Assembly: GCF_001426505.1 (NCBI RefSeq)
Contig: NZ_LMEV01000013.1
Coordinates: 124,001 to 188,000 of the forward strand
Direction of reading: 5' to 3'
From: Variovorax sp. Root473
Lineage (GTDB): Bacteria > Pseudomonadota > Gammaproteobacteria > Burkholderiales > Burkholderiaceae_C
DNA: 64,000 bases
In this document: piece by piece, positions 26,133-35,029 of the stretch
Layout of the letters: every line of letters starts with the position of its first letter
How positions within the stretch are numbered: the stretch's first letter is position 1
The notes under the pieces: model-generated
Seen by the model: only the letters and a program-made list of their open reading frames with translations
The model's database searches: none
Told to the model about the DNA's origin: nothing
Translations under genes and position numbers: made by a program

Positions 26133-28193
26133 ATGGACACCCCCACCACCCCACGCCCCGGCCGTTGGCTCTGGCTCGCCACCGTGAGCCTGGCGACCGT
26201 GGGTTTCATCGCCATGGGCGCCCGCCCGGTGCACGCGCAGGAAGCGCCCGCCGGTCCGCGCCTGAAGACCGAGAGCCCGTATTTCTTCGTCAAGAGCGAC
26301 GACCCCTCGGTCGACCGCCTGCCGCTGAAGGGCACGGAAGTCGCCGTGAAGATTTCGGGCGTGATCGCCGACGTCACGGTCACGCAGACCTACCGCAACG
26401 AAGGCCAGCGTGCCATCGAGGCGAAGTACGTGTTTCCCGGTTCCACCAAGGCGGCCGTGAGCGGCCTCAACGTGCGCCTGGCCGATCGCCTGATCACGGC
26501 GCAGATCCGCGAGAAGCAGCAGGCGAAGATCGAGTACGACACCGCGAAGAAGGAAGGCAAGACCGCCGCGTTGCTCGAGCAGCACCTGCCCAATGTGTTC
26601 CAGATGAACGTCGCCAACATCCTGCCGGGCGATGATGTGAAGGTGGAGCTGCGCTACACCGAGCTGCTGGTGCCGCAGTCGGGCAACTACCAGTTCGTGT
26701 TCCCGACCGTGGTCGGGCCGCGCTACAACTCGCCGCAGTCGGAGAACGCCAAGGCCCCATGGCCGGCGCAGCCCACGTTGCGCGCCGGCGTGGCACCGGC
26801 CACCAGCTTCAAGCTCACGGCGAGCATCGACACGCCGATGGGCCTGAAGGAAATCCGCTCCGCCACGCACACGATCGACGTGAAGAAGCGCGACGAAGAC
26901 CAGCACGCCGACATCACGCTCGGTGCCGACGGCCGCCCCGCCGACAACCGCGACTTCGTGCTCGACTACCGCCTGGCGGGCGAGAAGATCGAGTCGGGCC
27001 TCATGCTCTACAAGGGCCAGGGCGAGAACGCAGAAAACTTCTTTCTCGCCATGGTCGAGCCGCCCAAGGCCGTGGCTGCCAGCGCCATCTCGCCGCGCGA
27101 CTACATCTTCGTGGTCGACATCTCGGGATCGATGCACGGCTTTCCGCTCGACACCGCCAAGACCGTGCTCGAACGCCTGATCGGCGGGCTGCGCCCCAGC
27201 GACACCTTCAACGTGCTGCTGTTCTCGGGCAGCAACAAGATGCTGTCGCCGCAGTCGGTGCCGGCCACGCGCGCCAACATCGAACAGGCGCTCGCCACGA
27301 TCAAGAACTACAGCGGCAGTGGCAGCACCGAGCTGATCCCGGCGCTCAAACGCGTGTACGCCGAGCCCAAGGCCGCGAACGTGTCGCGCACCGTGGTGGT
27401 GGTGACCGACGGCTACGTGACGGTCGAGCGCGAAGCCTTCGAGCTGGTGCGCAACAACCTGTCGAAAGCCAACGTGTTCGCCTTCGGCATCGGCTCGTCG
27501 GTGAACCGCAGCCTCATGGAAGGCATTGCGCGCGCCGGCATGGGCGAGCCCTTCATCATCACCGACCCGGTGCAGGCGCCCGAGCAGGCCGCGCGCTTTC
27601 GCCGCATGGTGGAGTCGCCCGTGCTCACGAACGTGAAGGCCACCTTCGGCGGTCTCGATGTGTACGACGTGGAGCCGCAGGCGCTGCCCGACGTGCTGGG
27701 CGAGCGCCCGGTGATCGTGTTCGGCAAGTGGCGTGGCGAAGCCAAGGGCCGCGTGATCATCGAAGGCCAGAGCGCCACCGGCCCGTACCGCGAGGAAGTG
27801 CGCATCACGCCGCAGACGCGCCAGGACACGGCGGCGCTGCGCACCCTGTGGGCACGCCACCGCATCCAGAGCCTGAGCGACCAGGAAGCGCTCGAAGGCA
27901 GCGCCGCCTTCAAGGACCGCATCGCCGAGCTCGGCCTGAAGTACAGCCTGCTCACGCAGTACACCAGCTTCATCGCGGTGGACAAGGTGGTGCGCAACGT
28001 GGCGCCGCAAAACAGCGTGGACGTGAACCAGCCGCTGCCGATGCCCCAGGGCGTGAGCGACCTGGCGCTGGGCGCCGAGGTGCCCAGCACGCCGGAACCG
28101 GAAACGCTGGGCGCGATCGCCGTGGTGTTGTCGATGCTGGCCATGCTGCGCCGCCGCGCACGCCGCAACGATGCCCGTCGTTTCACGGCTTGA
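26133..28193 (+). CDS. VIT and VWA domain surface protein with PEP-CTERM-like tail
   Basis: A 686-residue secreted protein. The signal peptide ends at about residue 36 (VHAQ). The VIT domain covers about residues 45-175 (VTVTQTYRNEGQRAIEAKYVFP), and the VWA domain has its metal-binding DISGS at 329-333 and a second loop near TDGYVT. The C-terminus is PEP-CTERM-like: PEPE (654-657), a ~14-residue hydrophobic stretch and an RRRARR cluster. The adjacent exosortase gene should process and anchor it at the cell surface. It resembles inter-alpha-trypsin-inhibitor heavy chains in domain order. The promoter region contains a perfect CreB box. Confidence 0.9.
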   Translation: MDTPTTPRPGRWLWLATVSLATVGFIAMGARPVHAQEAPAGPRLKTESPYFFVKSDDPSVDRLPLKGTEVAVKISGVIADVTVTQTYRNEGQRAIEAKYVFPGSTKAAVSGLNVRLADRLITAQIREKQQAKIEYDTAKKEGKTAALLEQHLPNVFQMNVANILPGDDVKVELRYTELLVPQSGNYQFVFPTVVGPRYNSPQSENAKAPWPAQPTLRAGVAPATSFKLTASIDTPMGLKEIRSATHTIDVKKRDEDQHADITLGADGRPADNRDFVLDYRLAGEKIESGLMLYKGQGENAENFFLAMVEPPKAVAASAISPRDYIFVVDISGSMHGFPLDTAKTVLERLIGGLRPSDTFNVLLFSGSNKMLSPQSVPATRANIEQALATIKNYSGSGSTELIPALKRVYAEPKAANVSRTVVVVTDGYVTVEREAFELVRNNLSKANVFAFGIGSSVNRSLMEGIARAGMGEPFIITDPVQAPEQAARFRRMVESPVLTNVKATFGGLDVYDVEPQALPDVLGERPVIVFGKWRGEAKGRVIIEGQSATGPYREEVRITPQTRQDTAALRTLWARHRIQSLSDQEALEGSAAFKDRIAELGLKYSLLTQYTSFIAVDKVVRNVAPQNSVDVNQPLPMPQGVSDLALGAEVPSTPEPETLGAIAVVLSMLAMLRRRARRNDARRFTA

Positions 28194-28208
28194 ACAGGAC
28201 GCACGACC

Positions 28209-29129
28209 ATGTCTCTGGCAACCCTGGCCCATCACCATCCGCGCGTCGTGGACTGGGCCATCCGCATCGACCGCACGCCGGCCTTCGGCTGGCTCGCGCT
28301 GCAGTGCGCCGCGCTCGCGCCCACCTGGGTCTGGATGGCCCGCCGCCTGCAGGACGGTTCCGACGATCCACTGGGGCTCGTGGCGCTGGTCGCATTGGCC
28401 GCGCTCGCCTGGCAATGCAGGCGCGAGTTGCGCGCCTCGCCGCGACTGGGCTGGCTGGCGCTGGCCGGCGTCGGCACCGTGCTGGCCACGCTGCTGCGCA
28501 CGGGCGGGGGTGGCCTGCCCGCGCTGCCGCCACTGGCCTCGGGCCTGGTGGCGGTGCTGTCGCTCGCGGCCGGGCTGCTGGCCTTCGTGCCGCGCGGCGT
28601 GGCGGCGCTGCCGGTGGCCGGGCTGTCGGTGCTGGCGCTGCCGTTGCTGTCGTCGCTGCAGTTCTACGCGGGCTACCCGCTGCGCGTGGTGACGGCCGAG
28701 GCCAGCCGCTGGCTGCTTGCGCCCGGCTTCGAGGTGGCGCGCGAAGGCGCGACGCTGATGGTCGACGGCCGCCTGGTGATCGTCGATGCGCCCTGCTCGG
28801 GCGTGCAGATGGTGTGGCTGGGCTACTTCACGGCCTGCGCGGTCGCGCTGTGGGCGCGGCACGGCGACCGCGCCTTCCTGCGCCGCCTGCCGGCCGTCGG
28901 CCTGCTGGTGCTGGCCGGCAACATCGTGCGCAACAGCGTGCTGATCGCTTTTGAAGGCGCCGGCCATGCGCTCGCGCCCTGGGCGCACAACACGCTGGGG
29001 CTGGTGCTGCTGGCCGTGGTGTGCGGCGCCATCGCGCGCCTGATGGTGCCGGCGCGCGCCGTGCAACATCCGGCGATCGCCGGCCTGATCACCGCCGAAG
29101 GAGGCCGCCGTGTCGATACCGTTCGTTGA
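28209..29129 (+). CDS. exosortase, probably dedicated to the VIT/VWA protein
   Basis: A 306-residue integral membrane protein with about eight helices. The exosortase/archaeosortase triad is complete: Cys196 (in IVDAPCSGVQMVW), Arg241 (in GNIVRNSVLI) and His260 (in WAHNTLGLVL). It should cut or transfer PEP-CTERM proteins. The only tail-bearing protein found in this window is encoded 15 bp upstream, and no exopolysaccharide cluster is near, unlike most exosortases. The subfamily cannot be named without a profile search. Confidence 0.88.
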   Translation: MSLATLAHHHPRVVDWAIRIDRTPAFGWLALQCAALAPTWVWMARRLQDGSDDPLGLVALVALAALAWQCRRELRASPRLGWLALAGVGTVLATLLRTGGGGLPALPPLASGLVAVLSLAAGLLAFVPRGVAALPVAGLSVLALPLLSSLQFYAGYPLRVVTAEASRWLLAPGFEVAREGATLMVDGRLVIVDAPCSGVQMVWLGYFTACAVALWARHGDRAFLRRLPAVGLLVLAGNIVRNSVLIAFEGAGHALAPWAHNTLGLVLLAVVCGAIARLMVPARAVQHPAIAGLITAEGGRRVDTVR

Positions 29130-29679
29130 GCGCTGGTTCGCCAACCATTTCATCAACCGCGTGGGCCACAAGAGCGCCTTCGCGCTGGCGATGTTGCTGT
29201 GCGTGCTCTGGTCCGCCGCGGCGGCGCTGCGCGCGCCCGCCGCCGAAGCCGATGCGGTGGGCTCTCACGAATGGCCGAGCCAGTGGGACGGCGTGCCGCT
29301 GCGCCCGCTGGCGCTGAGCGAGGTCGAGCAGCGCTTTGCCGACCGCTTTCCGGGCGCCATCGGCCGCATGACCGACGGCCAGCAGACGCTGGTGATGCGT
29401 GCCGTGAACCGGCCCACGCGCATGCTGCATCCGGCCGCCGATTGCTACCGCGCGCTGGGCTACCGCATCGAGCAGGCGCGGCTGGAACGCGACGCGCAAG
29501 CACGGCTGTGGCGCTGTTTTGTGGCGCAACGGCACGGTACGCCAAATTTCCGCGTCTGCGAGCGCATCGTCGACGCCCAAGGCACGGCTTTCACCGACAC
29601 TTCGGCCTGGTACTGGGCGGCGGCCAGCGGCCAGTCGCACGGTCCGTGGCAAGCTGTCACCGTGGCAAGACCGATGTGA
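29110..29679 (+). CDS. exosortase-associated EpsI-like protein
   Basis: A 189-residue protein starting at GTG inside the end of the exosortase gene (20-bp overlap). It has an N-terminal helix (residues about 20-42) and then an extracytoplasmic part with the segment RMLHPAADCYRALGYRI, like the His/Cys segment of EpsI-family proteins that partner exosortases. Two more cysteines occur in WRCFVAQ and RVCERI. The role is unknown, perhaps assisting the sorting reaction. Assignment is by motif and gene order. Confidence 0.7.
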   Translation: MSIPFVERWFANHFINRVGHKSAFALAMLLCVLWSAAAALRAPAAEADAVGSHEWPSQWDGVPLRPLALSEVEQRFADRFPGAIGRMTDGQQTLVMRAVNRPTRMLHPAADCYRALGYRIEQARLERDAQARLWRCFVAQRHGTPNFRVCERIVDAQGTAFTDTSAWYWAAASGQSHGPWQAVTVARPM

Positions 29680-29692
29680 TGAGAACGTGTTT

Positions 29693-30961
29693 GTGAAGAA
29701 GACCCTGCGATTCGTGCTTTTCGGGCTGCTGGCCCTCGTCCTGACCGCCCTCGTGGCCATCTTCCTGATCGCCAAGATCGCCCTTGCGCCGGCGGCGGGC
29801 GAATGGAGCACCACGGTGAAGGCCGGCCCGCTCTCGTTCGAGATCGGCGTGCCGACCGCGGTGCGCCTGGCCACCTCGTCCTGGTTCGCGCCGCGGCTGG
29901 ACGGCCACGCGCTGGACACCCGCTTCGGCACCGTGCATTTCACCTGGAACGACAGCACCGGCCAGCAGCAGATGCGCTGCGCGCCGTGCAGCGCCGACGT
30001 GCCTGCGCTGGGCACGCAACCGATCACGGTCGAGCGGCTGGTGGCCACGGTGCGGCGCGACGGCAATACGCTGGCCGGCACCTTCGAGGCCACGCCCGAG
30101 GCGGCCAACGGCAACGCGCTGCTGCAAGGCACCTGGACCGGTCGCCTCACGCCGAAGAACCTGCAGCTCGATGCCCGTGTGCAGGACGCCCCCATCGCCC
30201 GCTGGTACGCCGTGCTGGTGCCGGCCCTGCCCGAGCTGCAGCGCGCCCGCATCGGCGGCACGCTGGCGCTGCAGGCGCAGCTGCTGCTGCCCGACGCCAC
30301 CTTCGCGGTGCAGCCCACCATCGGCCAGTTCACCGTCGAAGGGCTGGGCACCGAGGCCATGCTGGGCGCGCGCACCAGCTGCGGCCCGTCGGCCAGGCTG
30401 GCCAACGACAGCTGGCTGGCGCGCGCCGTCATCGCGGCGGAAGACCAGCGCTTCTTCAGCCACGCCGGCTACGACCTGACCGAAATCCTCGCCTCCATCG
30501 ACCACAACCAGAAGCCCGGCCAGATCCGGCGCGGCGGCAGCACGCTCACGCAGCAGCTGGCCAAGCTGCTCGTCACCGGCAGCGACCGCACGGCCGAGCG
30601 CAAGCTGCGCGAACTGCTGTACGCGGTCGAGATGGAGCAGACGCTGGGCAAGGCCCGCATCCTGCAGCTGTACCTGGACAACGCGCCCTGGGGCGGCAAC
30701 CTCTGCGGCGCCGAGGCGGCGGCGCGGCGCTACTTCAAGCGCAGCGCGCGCACGCTCGAACCGGCGCAGGCGGTCTGGCTCGCGGCCATGCTGCACAAGC
30801 CGCAGGCCGTGCTGGAGCAATGGCGGCGCGACGGCCACATCGATGCCGACCGCACCAAGTGGGTGGCCGAGAGCGTGCGTGGCATCAGCCGCAACCAGCG
30901 CGAGGCGCTGCTCAAGAGCGTCGCCGCCGCCAAGTACGCGCCGCCGGAAGCCGTGCAATGA
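29693..30961 (+). CDS. GT51 family transglycosylase-domain protein without transpeptidase
   Basis: A 422-residue protein. An N-terminal helix (about residues 4-26) precedes ~190 residues of beta-rich sequence of unknown fold with a Cys pair (MRCAPCSADV). A GT51 domain follows: EDQRFFSHAGYDLTEI, RRGGSTLTQQLAKLL, RKLRELLYAVEMEQTL, LDNAPWGGNLCGAEAAARRYF. It is much longer than a monofunctional MtgA and lacks penicillin-binding motifs. It may polymerise glycan strands at the site where the VIT/VWA protein is anchored; that is inference. The start is GTG (29693); GTG at 29687 is an equal alternative. Confidence 0.8.
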   Translation: MKKTLRFVLFGLLALVLTALVAIFLIAKIALAPAAGEWSTTVKAGPLSFEIGVPTAVRLATSSWFAPRLDGHALDTRFGTVHFTWNDSTGQQQMRCAPCSADVPALGTQPITVERLVATVRRDGNTLAGTFEATPEAANGNALLQGTWTGRLTPKNLQLDARVQDAPIARWYAVLVPALPELQRARIGGTLALQAQLLLPDATFAVQPTIGQFTVEGLGTEAMLGARTSCGPSARLANDSWLARAVIAAEDQRFFSHAGYDLTEILASIDHNQKPGQIRRGGSTLTQQLAKLLVTGSDRTAERKLRELLYAVEMEQTLGKARILQLYLDNAPWGGNLCGAEAAARRYFKRSARTLEPAQAVWLAAMLHKPQAVLEQWRRDGHIDADRTKWVAESVRGISRNQREALLKSVAAAKYAPPEAVQ

Positions 30962-31722
30962 GCATTGGCCCTCACGACATCGAGGCCATCGAACGCGCCA
31001 CCGTGGCGGCGGTGGCCCCCGAGGCTTGCGAGGAACTCGACGGCTGGTTGCTGCCTTTCGACCGCGGCACCGTCAAGCGCGCCCGCTCCGCCGTGCCGCT
31101 GCACCGCGACCCCGTCGAGCCCGCCACGCTCGACCGCATCGAAGACCGCTGCGACAGCCGCCAGGTCGCACCTGCGCTGCGGCTGGCCGACGCGGCCTGC
31201 TTCGACACGCTGCGCGCCGAACTCGCGCGACGTCACTACATGGCCGACCAGCCGACCTGCGTGCAGACCGGCTCGGCGCGGCGCATGCGCGAGCTCGTCG
31301 CGGCCGATGGGCAGCTGGCCGATGTCGATGCGACGCCCGACCCGGCCTGGGCCGCGCTGTTCCTGGGCGAAGGCTTCGACCCGGTCGACGGCGTGCACCG
31401 CGTGCGTTCGCTGTCGCGCGCCACGGGCTCGCTCTTTGCGAGCGTGCGCGAGAACGGCACCACCGTCGCGGCCGGTGCCATGGCCTTTGGCCACGGCTGG
31501 GCCAGCGTGCACGGCATGCGCACCGAGCAGTCGCAGCGCGGGCGCGGCCTGGCCCGGCGCGTGCTCGCCGGGCTGGCGCAGGCGGCGCTGTCGCGCGGTG
31601 TCGAGTGCGTGTTCCTGCAGGTCGATGCGCAGAACGAGCCTGCACTGGCCCTGTACCGTCGCGCGGGCTTCGAGACGCGCTGGCAGTACCGCTACTGGCA
31701 GCGCCAGCAGTGGCCGCGCTGA
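30958..31722 (+). CDS. GNAT-family N-acetyltransferase
   Basis: A 254-residue protein with a GNAT domain in the C-terminal half. Motif A is visible as VHGMRTEQSQRGRGLARRVLAGL and motif B as DAQNEPALALYRRAGFETRWQYRYW. The N-terminal ~110 residues, with GWLLPFDRGTVKRARSA, are typical of the longer GNAT relatives that have a degenerate N-terminal domain. The start overlaps the GT51 stop (ATGA), so it shares that operon, though a functional link is not obvious. Confidence 0.82.
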   Translation: MSIGPHDIEAIERATVAAVAPEACEELDGWLLPFDRGTVKRARSAVPLHRDPVEPATLDRIEDRCDSRQVAPALRLADAACFDTLRAELARRHYMADQPTCVQTGSARRMRELVAADGQLADVDATPDPAWAALFLGEGFDPVDGVHRVRSLSRATGSLFASVRENGTTVAAGAMAFGHGWASVHGMRTEQSQRGRGLARRVLAGLAQAALSRGVECVFLQVDAQNEPALALYRRAGFETRWQYRYWQRQQWPR

Positions 31723-31792
31723 ACTGAACCGCACCGGCAGTGGGCATCCCCACCGGTGGCGCGGTCGGGGCTTTGGTGCCACCATGGGCGGC

Positions 31793-32683
31793 ATGACGAA
31801 CGTCCATGCCCATCACCCCACCGATCCCGTTGCCGTCCCGCGTGGCATCGACCACATCGTGGCCGGTGTTTCCACCAGTGACGGCGATGGCGTGCGGCTC
31901 ACCCGCGTGCTGCAGCAGCCGCTGCAAAAGCGACTGGACCCTTACCTGATGCTCGACGCCTTCGGCAGCGACAACCCGGGCGACTACATCGGCGGCTTTC
32001 CGAACCACCCGCACCGCGGCTTCGAGACGGTCACCTACATGATCGCCGGGCGCATGCGCCACCGCGACAGCGCGGGCCACGAAGGCCTGCTCGAAAACGG
32101 CGGCGTGCAGTGGATGACGGCCGGCCGCGGCCTCGTGCACAGCGAACTGCCCGAGCAGGAAGACGGCCTCATGGAAGGCTTTCAGCTGTGGCTCAACCTG
32201 CCCGCGAAAGACAAGATGCGCGAGCCCTGGTACCGCGACATCCGCAGCAGCGAGATCCCCGAGTTCACCACCGTCAGCGGCGCGCACGTGCGCGTGATCG
32301 CGGGCATCAGCCACGGCATCGCGGGCGCGGAGCAGCGCGCGCACACCGAGCCGCTGTACCTGGACATCACGCTGCCGCCCGGCACCGAGTTCGCGCAGCC
32401 GCTGCCGCATGACCACAACGCGCTGGTCTACGTGTTCCGCGAATCGCTGTGGATCGCGGGCAGCGAGGTGCCAACGCGGCGCATGGCCATCCTTGCGAAC
32501 GACGCCGGCAGCGACGGTGTGGTGCTGCGCGCCGGCGTCACCAACCACAGCCCGGCGCGCGCGCTGCTGATTGCAGGCAGGCCGCTGAACGAACCCATCG
32601 CGCAGTACGGCCCCTTCGTGATGAACACGCCCGAGCAGATCAGGCAGGCAGTACACGACTTCCAGAACGGCAAGCTCGGCTGA
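31793..32683 (+). CDS. pirin family protein
   Basis: A 296-residue bicupin. The N-terminal cupin carries the metal-binding histidines in FPNHPHRGFETVTYM and a further HSELPE, and the C-terminal cupin follows with LPHDHNALVYVF. Bacterial pirins bind iron and some act as quercetinases; the role here is unknown. An in-frame ATG nine bases upstream (31784) is an alternative start. It is monocistronic. Confidence 0.9.
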   Translation: MTNVHAHHPTDPVAVPRGIDHIVAGVSTSDGDGVRLTRVLQQPLQKRLDPYLMLDAFGSDNPGDYIGGFPNHPHRGFETVTYMIAGRMRHRDSAGHEGLLENGGVQWMTAGRGLVHSELPEQEDGLMEGFQLWLNLPAKDKMREPWYRDIRSSEIPEFTTVSGAHVRVIAGISHGIAGAEQRAHTEPLYLDITLPPGTEFAQPLPHDHNALVYVFRESLWIAGSEVPTRRMAILANDAGSDGVVLRAGVTNHSPARALLIAGRPLNEPIAQYGPFVMNTPEQIRQAVHDFQNGKLG

Positions 32684-32769
32684 GCCCGAAGCCTCTGTAG
32701 TCGCTCGCCTACCGCAAGTCGGCGTCGCGTGCGGGTCGCGCTCGCCGCTGCGCCGCCTAGATTGCGGTC

Positions 32770-33843
32770 ATGCCTCCCACGATACGCAAGGGACAGGCGC
32801 CGCCGATGCTGCAGCGCGCCGAGTTCCACGACCGCTTCATGCAGAGCTTCCACGACCCGGCGTTCCGGGCCGAGACCGAAGCGCTGCGGCGCCTGGAAGA
32901 CATTGCCTGGCAAGCGTATGACGAAGGCCGCAAGGCGCCCGTCACGCGCCGCGCCGGGCCCGGCTATGCCGACCCCGACTACGAACTGTCGGTCGACTGG
33001 CTCGACGCCCGCGCGCGCATCGACGCGGCGCAGGCCGCCTGGGGCCGGCCCGAGACGCGTTCGCGGGTGCTGCTCATCAACGGCTCGCCGCGCAACGACG
33101 GCACCTGCCCCGGCGAGATCTCCAAGACCTGGCGCCTCACGCAGTGCGCGCGCGAGGTGCTCGAAGGCAGCGGCATCGAGGCCGACGTGCTCGACCTGAG
33201 CCGGCTCACCTCCGACTACGGCCGCCACATCCACCCGTGCAAGGGCTGCGTGTCGACCGCGATGCCGCTGTGCCACTGGCCCTGCAGCTGCTACCCGAAC
33301 CACGCGCTGCGCCAGACCGGCGACTGGATGAACGAGATCTACGAACGCTGGGTGGCCGCGCACGGTGTGATCGTGCTCACGCCCACGCACTGGTACCAGG
33401 CCGCGAGCCCGCTGAAGCTCATGATCGACCGCCTCGTGTGCGCCGACGGCGGCAACCCGGACCCCACCAGCACGCACGGCAAGAAGCCCGACGAGGCCAA
33501 GGCGCTCGAGCTCGAAGGCTGGGGCTACCCGAAGCACCTCGAAGGCCGCGTCTACGGGGTGGTGGCGCACGGCGACGTGGCCGGCACCGAGAGCCTGCGC
33601 CGCAACCTCACGGACTGGCTCGACTGGATGGGGTTGATCGACGCCGGCGCGCAGGCGCGGCTCGACCGCTACATCGGCTACTACGCGCCCTACGCCACCA
33701 GCCACGATGCGCTCGACGCCGATGCCGACGTGCAGGAAGAAGTGCGCAACGTGGCGCGCGCCGTGGCCATCGGCGTTGCCGCGCTGCGCGCCGGCACGCT
33801 GCAGGTGCCCGACCGAACGCTCAAGCCGCCGCGGCGCAAATAG
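32770..33843 (+). CDS. NAD(P)H-dependent FMN oxidoreductase family protein
   Basis: A 357-residue flavodoxin-fold protein. Residues about 95-290 hold the FMN-binding segments LLINGSPRNDGTCPGEISKTW, a cysteine-bearing CKGCVSTAMPLCHWPCSCYPN and VLTPTHWYQAASPLKLMIDRL. An N-terminal extension of about 90 residues is unusual for the family. Four cysteines in the CKGC...CHWPCSC stretch could bind a metal or cluster; that is inference. The substrate is unknown. Confidence 0.82.
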   Translation: MPPTIRKGQAPPMLQRAEFHDRFMQSFHDPAFRAETEALRRLEDIAWQAYDEGRKAPVTRRAGPGYADPDYELSVDWLDARARIDAAQAAWGRPETRSRVLLINGSPRNDGTCPGEISKTWRLTQCAREVLEGSGIEADVLDLSRLTSDYGRHIHPCKGCVSTAMPLCHWPCSCYPNHALRQTGDWMNEIYERWVAAHGVIVLTPTHWYQAASPLKLMIDRLVCADGGNPDPTSTHGKKPDEAKALELEGWGYPKHLEGRVYGVVAHGDVAGTESLRRNLTDWLDWMGLIDAGAQARLDRYIGYYAPYATSHDALDADADVQEEVRNVARAVAIGVAALRAGTLQVPDRTLKPPRRK

Positions 33844-33975
33844 CGGGCGGCGCCGCGGTTCATGCTTCTTTACGCACGCTCACTTGCGGCTCACGGACGC
33901 GTTACAGAGGCGCTCCACACTTCCTCTCACCCGCTGCCCTTTGGCGGCGGACTTCTTCGAAAGGAAGCGACTCTC

Positions 33976-34554
33976 ATGATCTCTCTTCGCCAACGCATCG
34001 TCTGGGCCAGCCTGCTGGGTTCGGCCGCCCTCGCCTCTTCGGGCGCCTTCGCCCAGGCACCGGCTGCCACCACGCCTTCGAGCGCAGTGCCCACGGCCGC
34101 CACGGCGCCCGTCGACGCCAGCGCCGCACCGAAGGCGCAGCACAAGCGCATGGACCCGGCCCAGCGCATGGAACGCATGAAGGAACACCGTGCCAAGCGC
34201 CTGGCCGCGCTGAAGGACAAGCTCAAGCTCACCAGCGCTCAGGAAGGCGCGTGGAGCAGCTTCACGGAAGCCAGCCAGCCGCCCGCCGGTGCCGCCCGTC
34301 CGCAGCGCATGGACCGTGCCGAGTTCGCCAAGCTGACCACGCCCCAGCGCCTGGAACACATGCAGGCCCGCCAGGCTGAGCGCAGCGCGCGGTTCGCCAA
34401 GCGCGCCGAAGCGACCAAGACCTTCTATGCCGCGCTGACGCCCGAGCAGCAGAAGACCTTCGACGCCGAAACCGCGAAGTTCGCGGGCCACGGCCATCGC
34501 TTCCATCGCGGTGGGCATGAAGGCCACCACGGTGCGGCGCCTGCCAAGAGCTGA
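33976..34554 (+). CDS. Spy/CpxP-like periplasmic protein
   Basis: A 192-residue protein with a signal peptide cleaved near residue 27 (SGAFAQ). The helical remainder has two LTxxQ motifs (LTSAQEGAW and LTPEQQKTF), the mark of the Spy/CpxP family of periplasmic chaperones and metal-stress proteins. The C-terminus is histidine-rich (GHGHRFHRGGHEGHH), suggesting metal binding. The upstream region 33844-33975 has no gene. It ends at a bidirectional terminator. Confidence 0.85.
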   Translation: MISLRQRIVWASLLGSAALASSGAFAQAPAATTPSSAVPTAATAPVDASAAPKAQHKRMDPAQRMERMKEHRAKRLAALKDKLKLTSAQEGAWSSFTEASQPPAGAARPQRMDRAEFAKLTTPQRLEHMQARQAERSARFAKRAEATKTFYAALTPEQQKTFDAETAKFAGHGHRFHRGGHEGHHGAAPAKS

Positions 34555-34603
34555 GGCTGGCCAGGCGGCCGGCTGAAGGGAGCCGGCCTCCAGGAAAGGG
34601 CAG

Positions 34604-34641
34604 AAAAAAGCCCGCGATGCGTGAAGCGTCGCGGGCTTTTT
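34604..34641. terminator. bidirectional terminator
   Basis: GCCCGCGA / TCGCGGGC stem, flanked by A-run and T-run, between the convergent Spy-like and DUF4148-like genes. It can act on both strands. Confidence 0.85.
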
Positions 34642-34654
34642 CGTGGGTGCAGCA

Positions 34655-35029
34655 TTACTGCGGCGTGCCCGTCTTCTCGGTCGGGTTGGTCGGCACCGCC
34701 GGGCGTTCACCCGGCTGGCCGAAGCGCGGCTTCACGTGCTGCGCCTCGGCGCGCACCTCCGCGCGCGAGCGCTCGCCGGTGGGCGACGGCATCGCGTTGG
34801 GCTGGTGATTCACGGTGGTGCTGGCCTCGCCCTTGGGCACCACGCTGTTGGCGTTGTTGCGGTTCTGCGCGCGGGCCTCGGCCTTCACGGCTTCGCGCGA
34901 GGCGGGCATCGAACTGTCGCCCGCCATCGGCTCGGCGAGCGCGGGTTTCTGGGCCTGCGCGGCGCCGGCGCCCAGCAGGGCGACGAGCAGCGCAGCGGGA
35001 ATCGTCAGGCGTTGCAGGGTGGTCATCAT
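34655..35029 (-). CDS. secreted DUF4148-like protein
   Basis: A 124-residue protein with a signal peptide (cleavage near AAQAQ, residue 27). The mature part is polar and carries two short repeats, SREAVKAEARA and SRAEVRAEAQ, that resemble the core of DUF4148 proteins of Burkholderiales. The function is unknown. Upstream, 35142-35212 carries CCTACAG and CGCGCGCCGACT motifs (read leftward) that also appear before the UPF0391 gene near 2.2 kb. The start could also be the second Met. Confidence 0.65.
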   Translation of the reverse strand: MMTTLQRLTIPAALLVALLGAGAAQAQKPALAEPMAGDSSMPASREAVKAEARAQNRNNANSVVPKGEASTTVNHQPNAMPSPTGERSRAEVRAEAQHVKPRFGQPGERPAVPTNPTEKTGTPQ

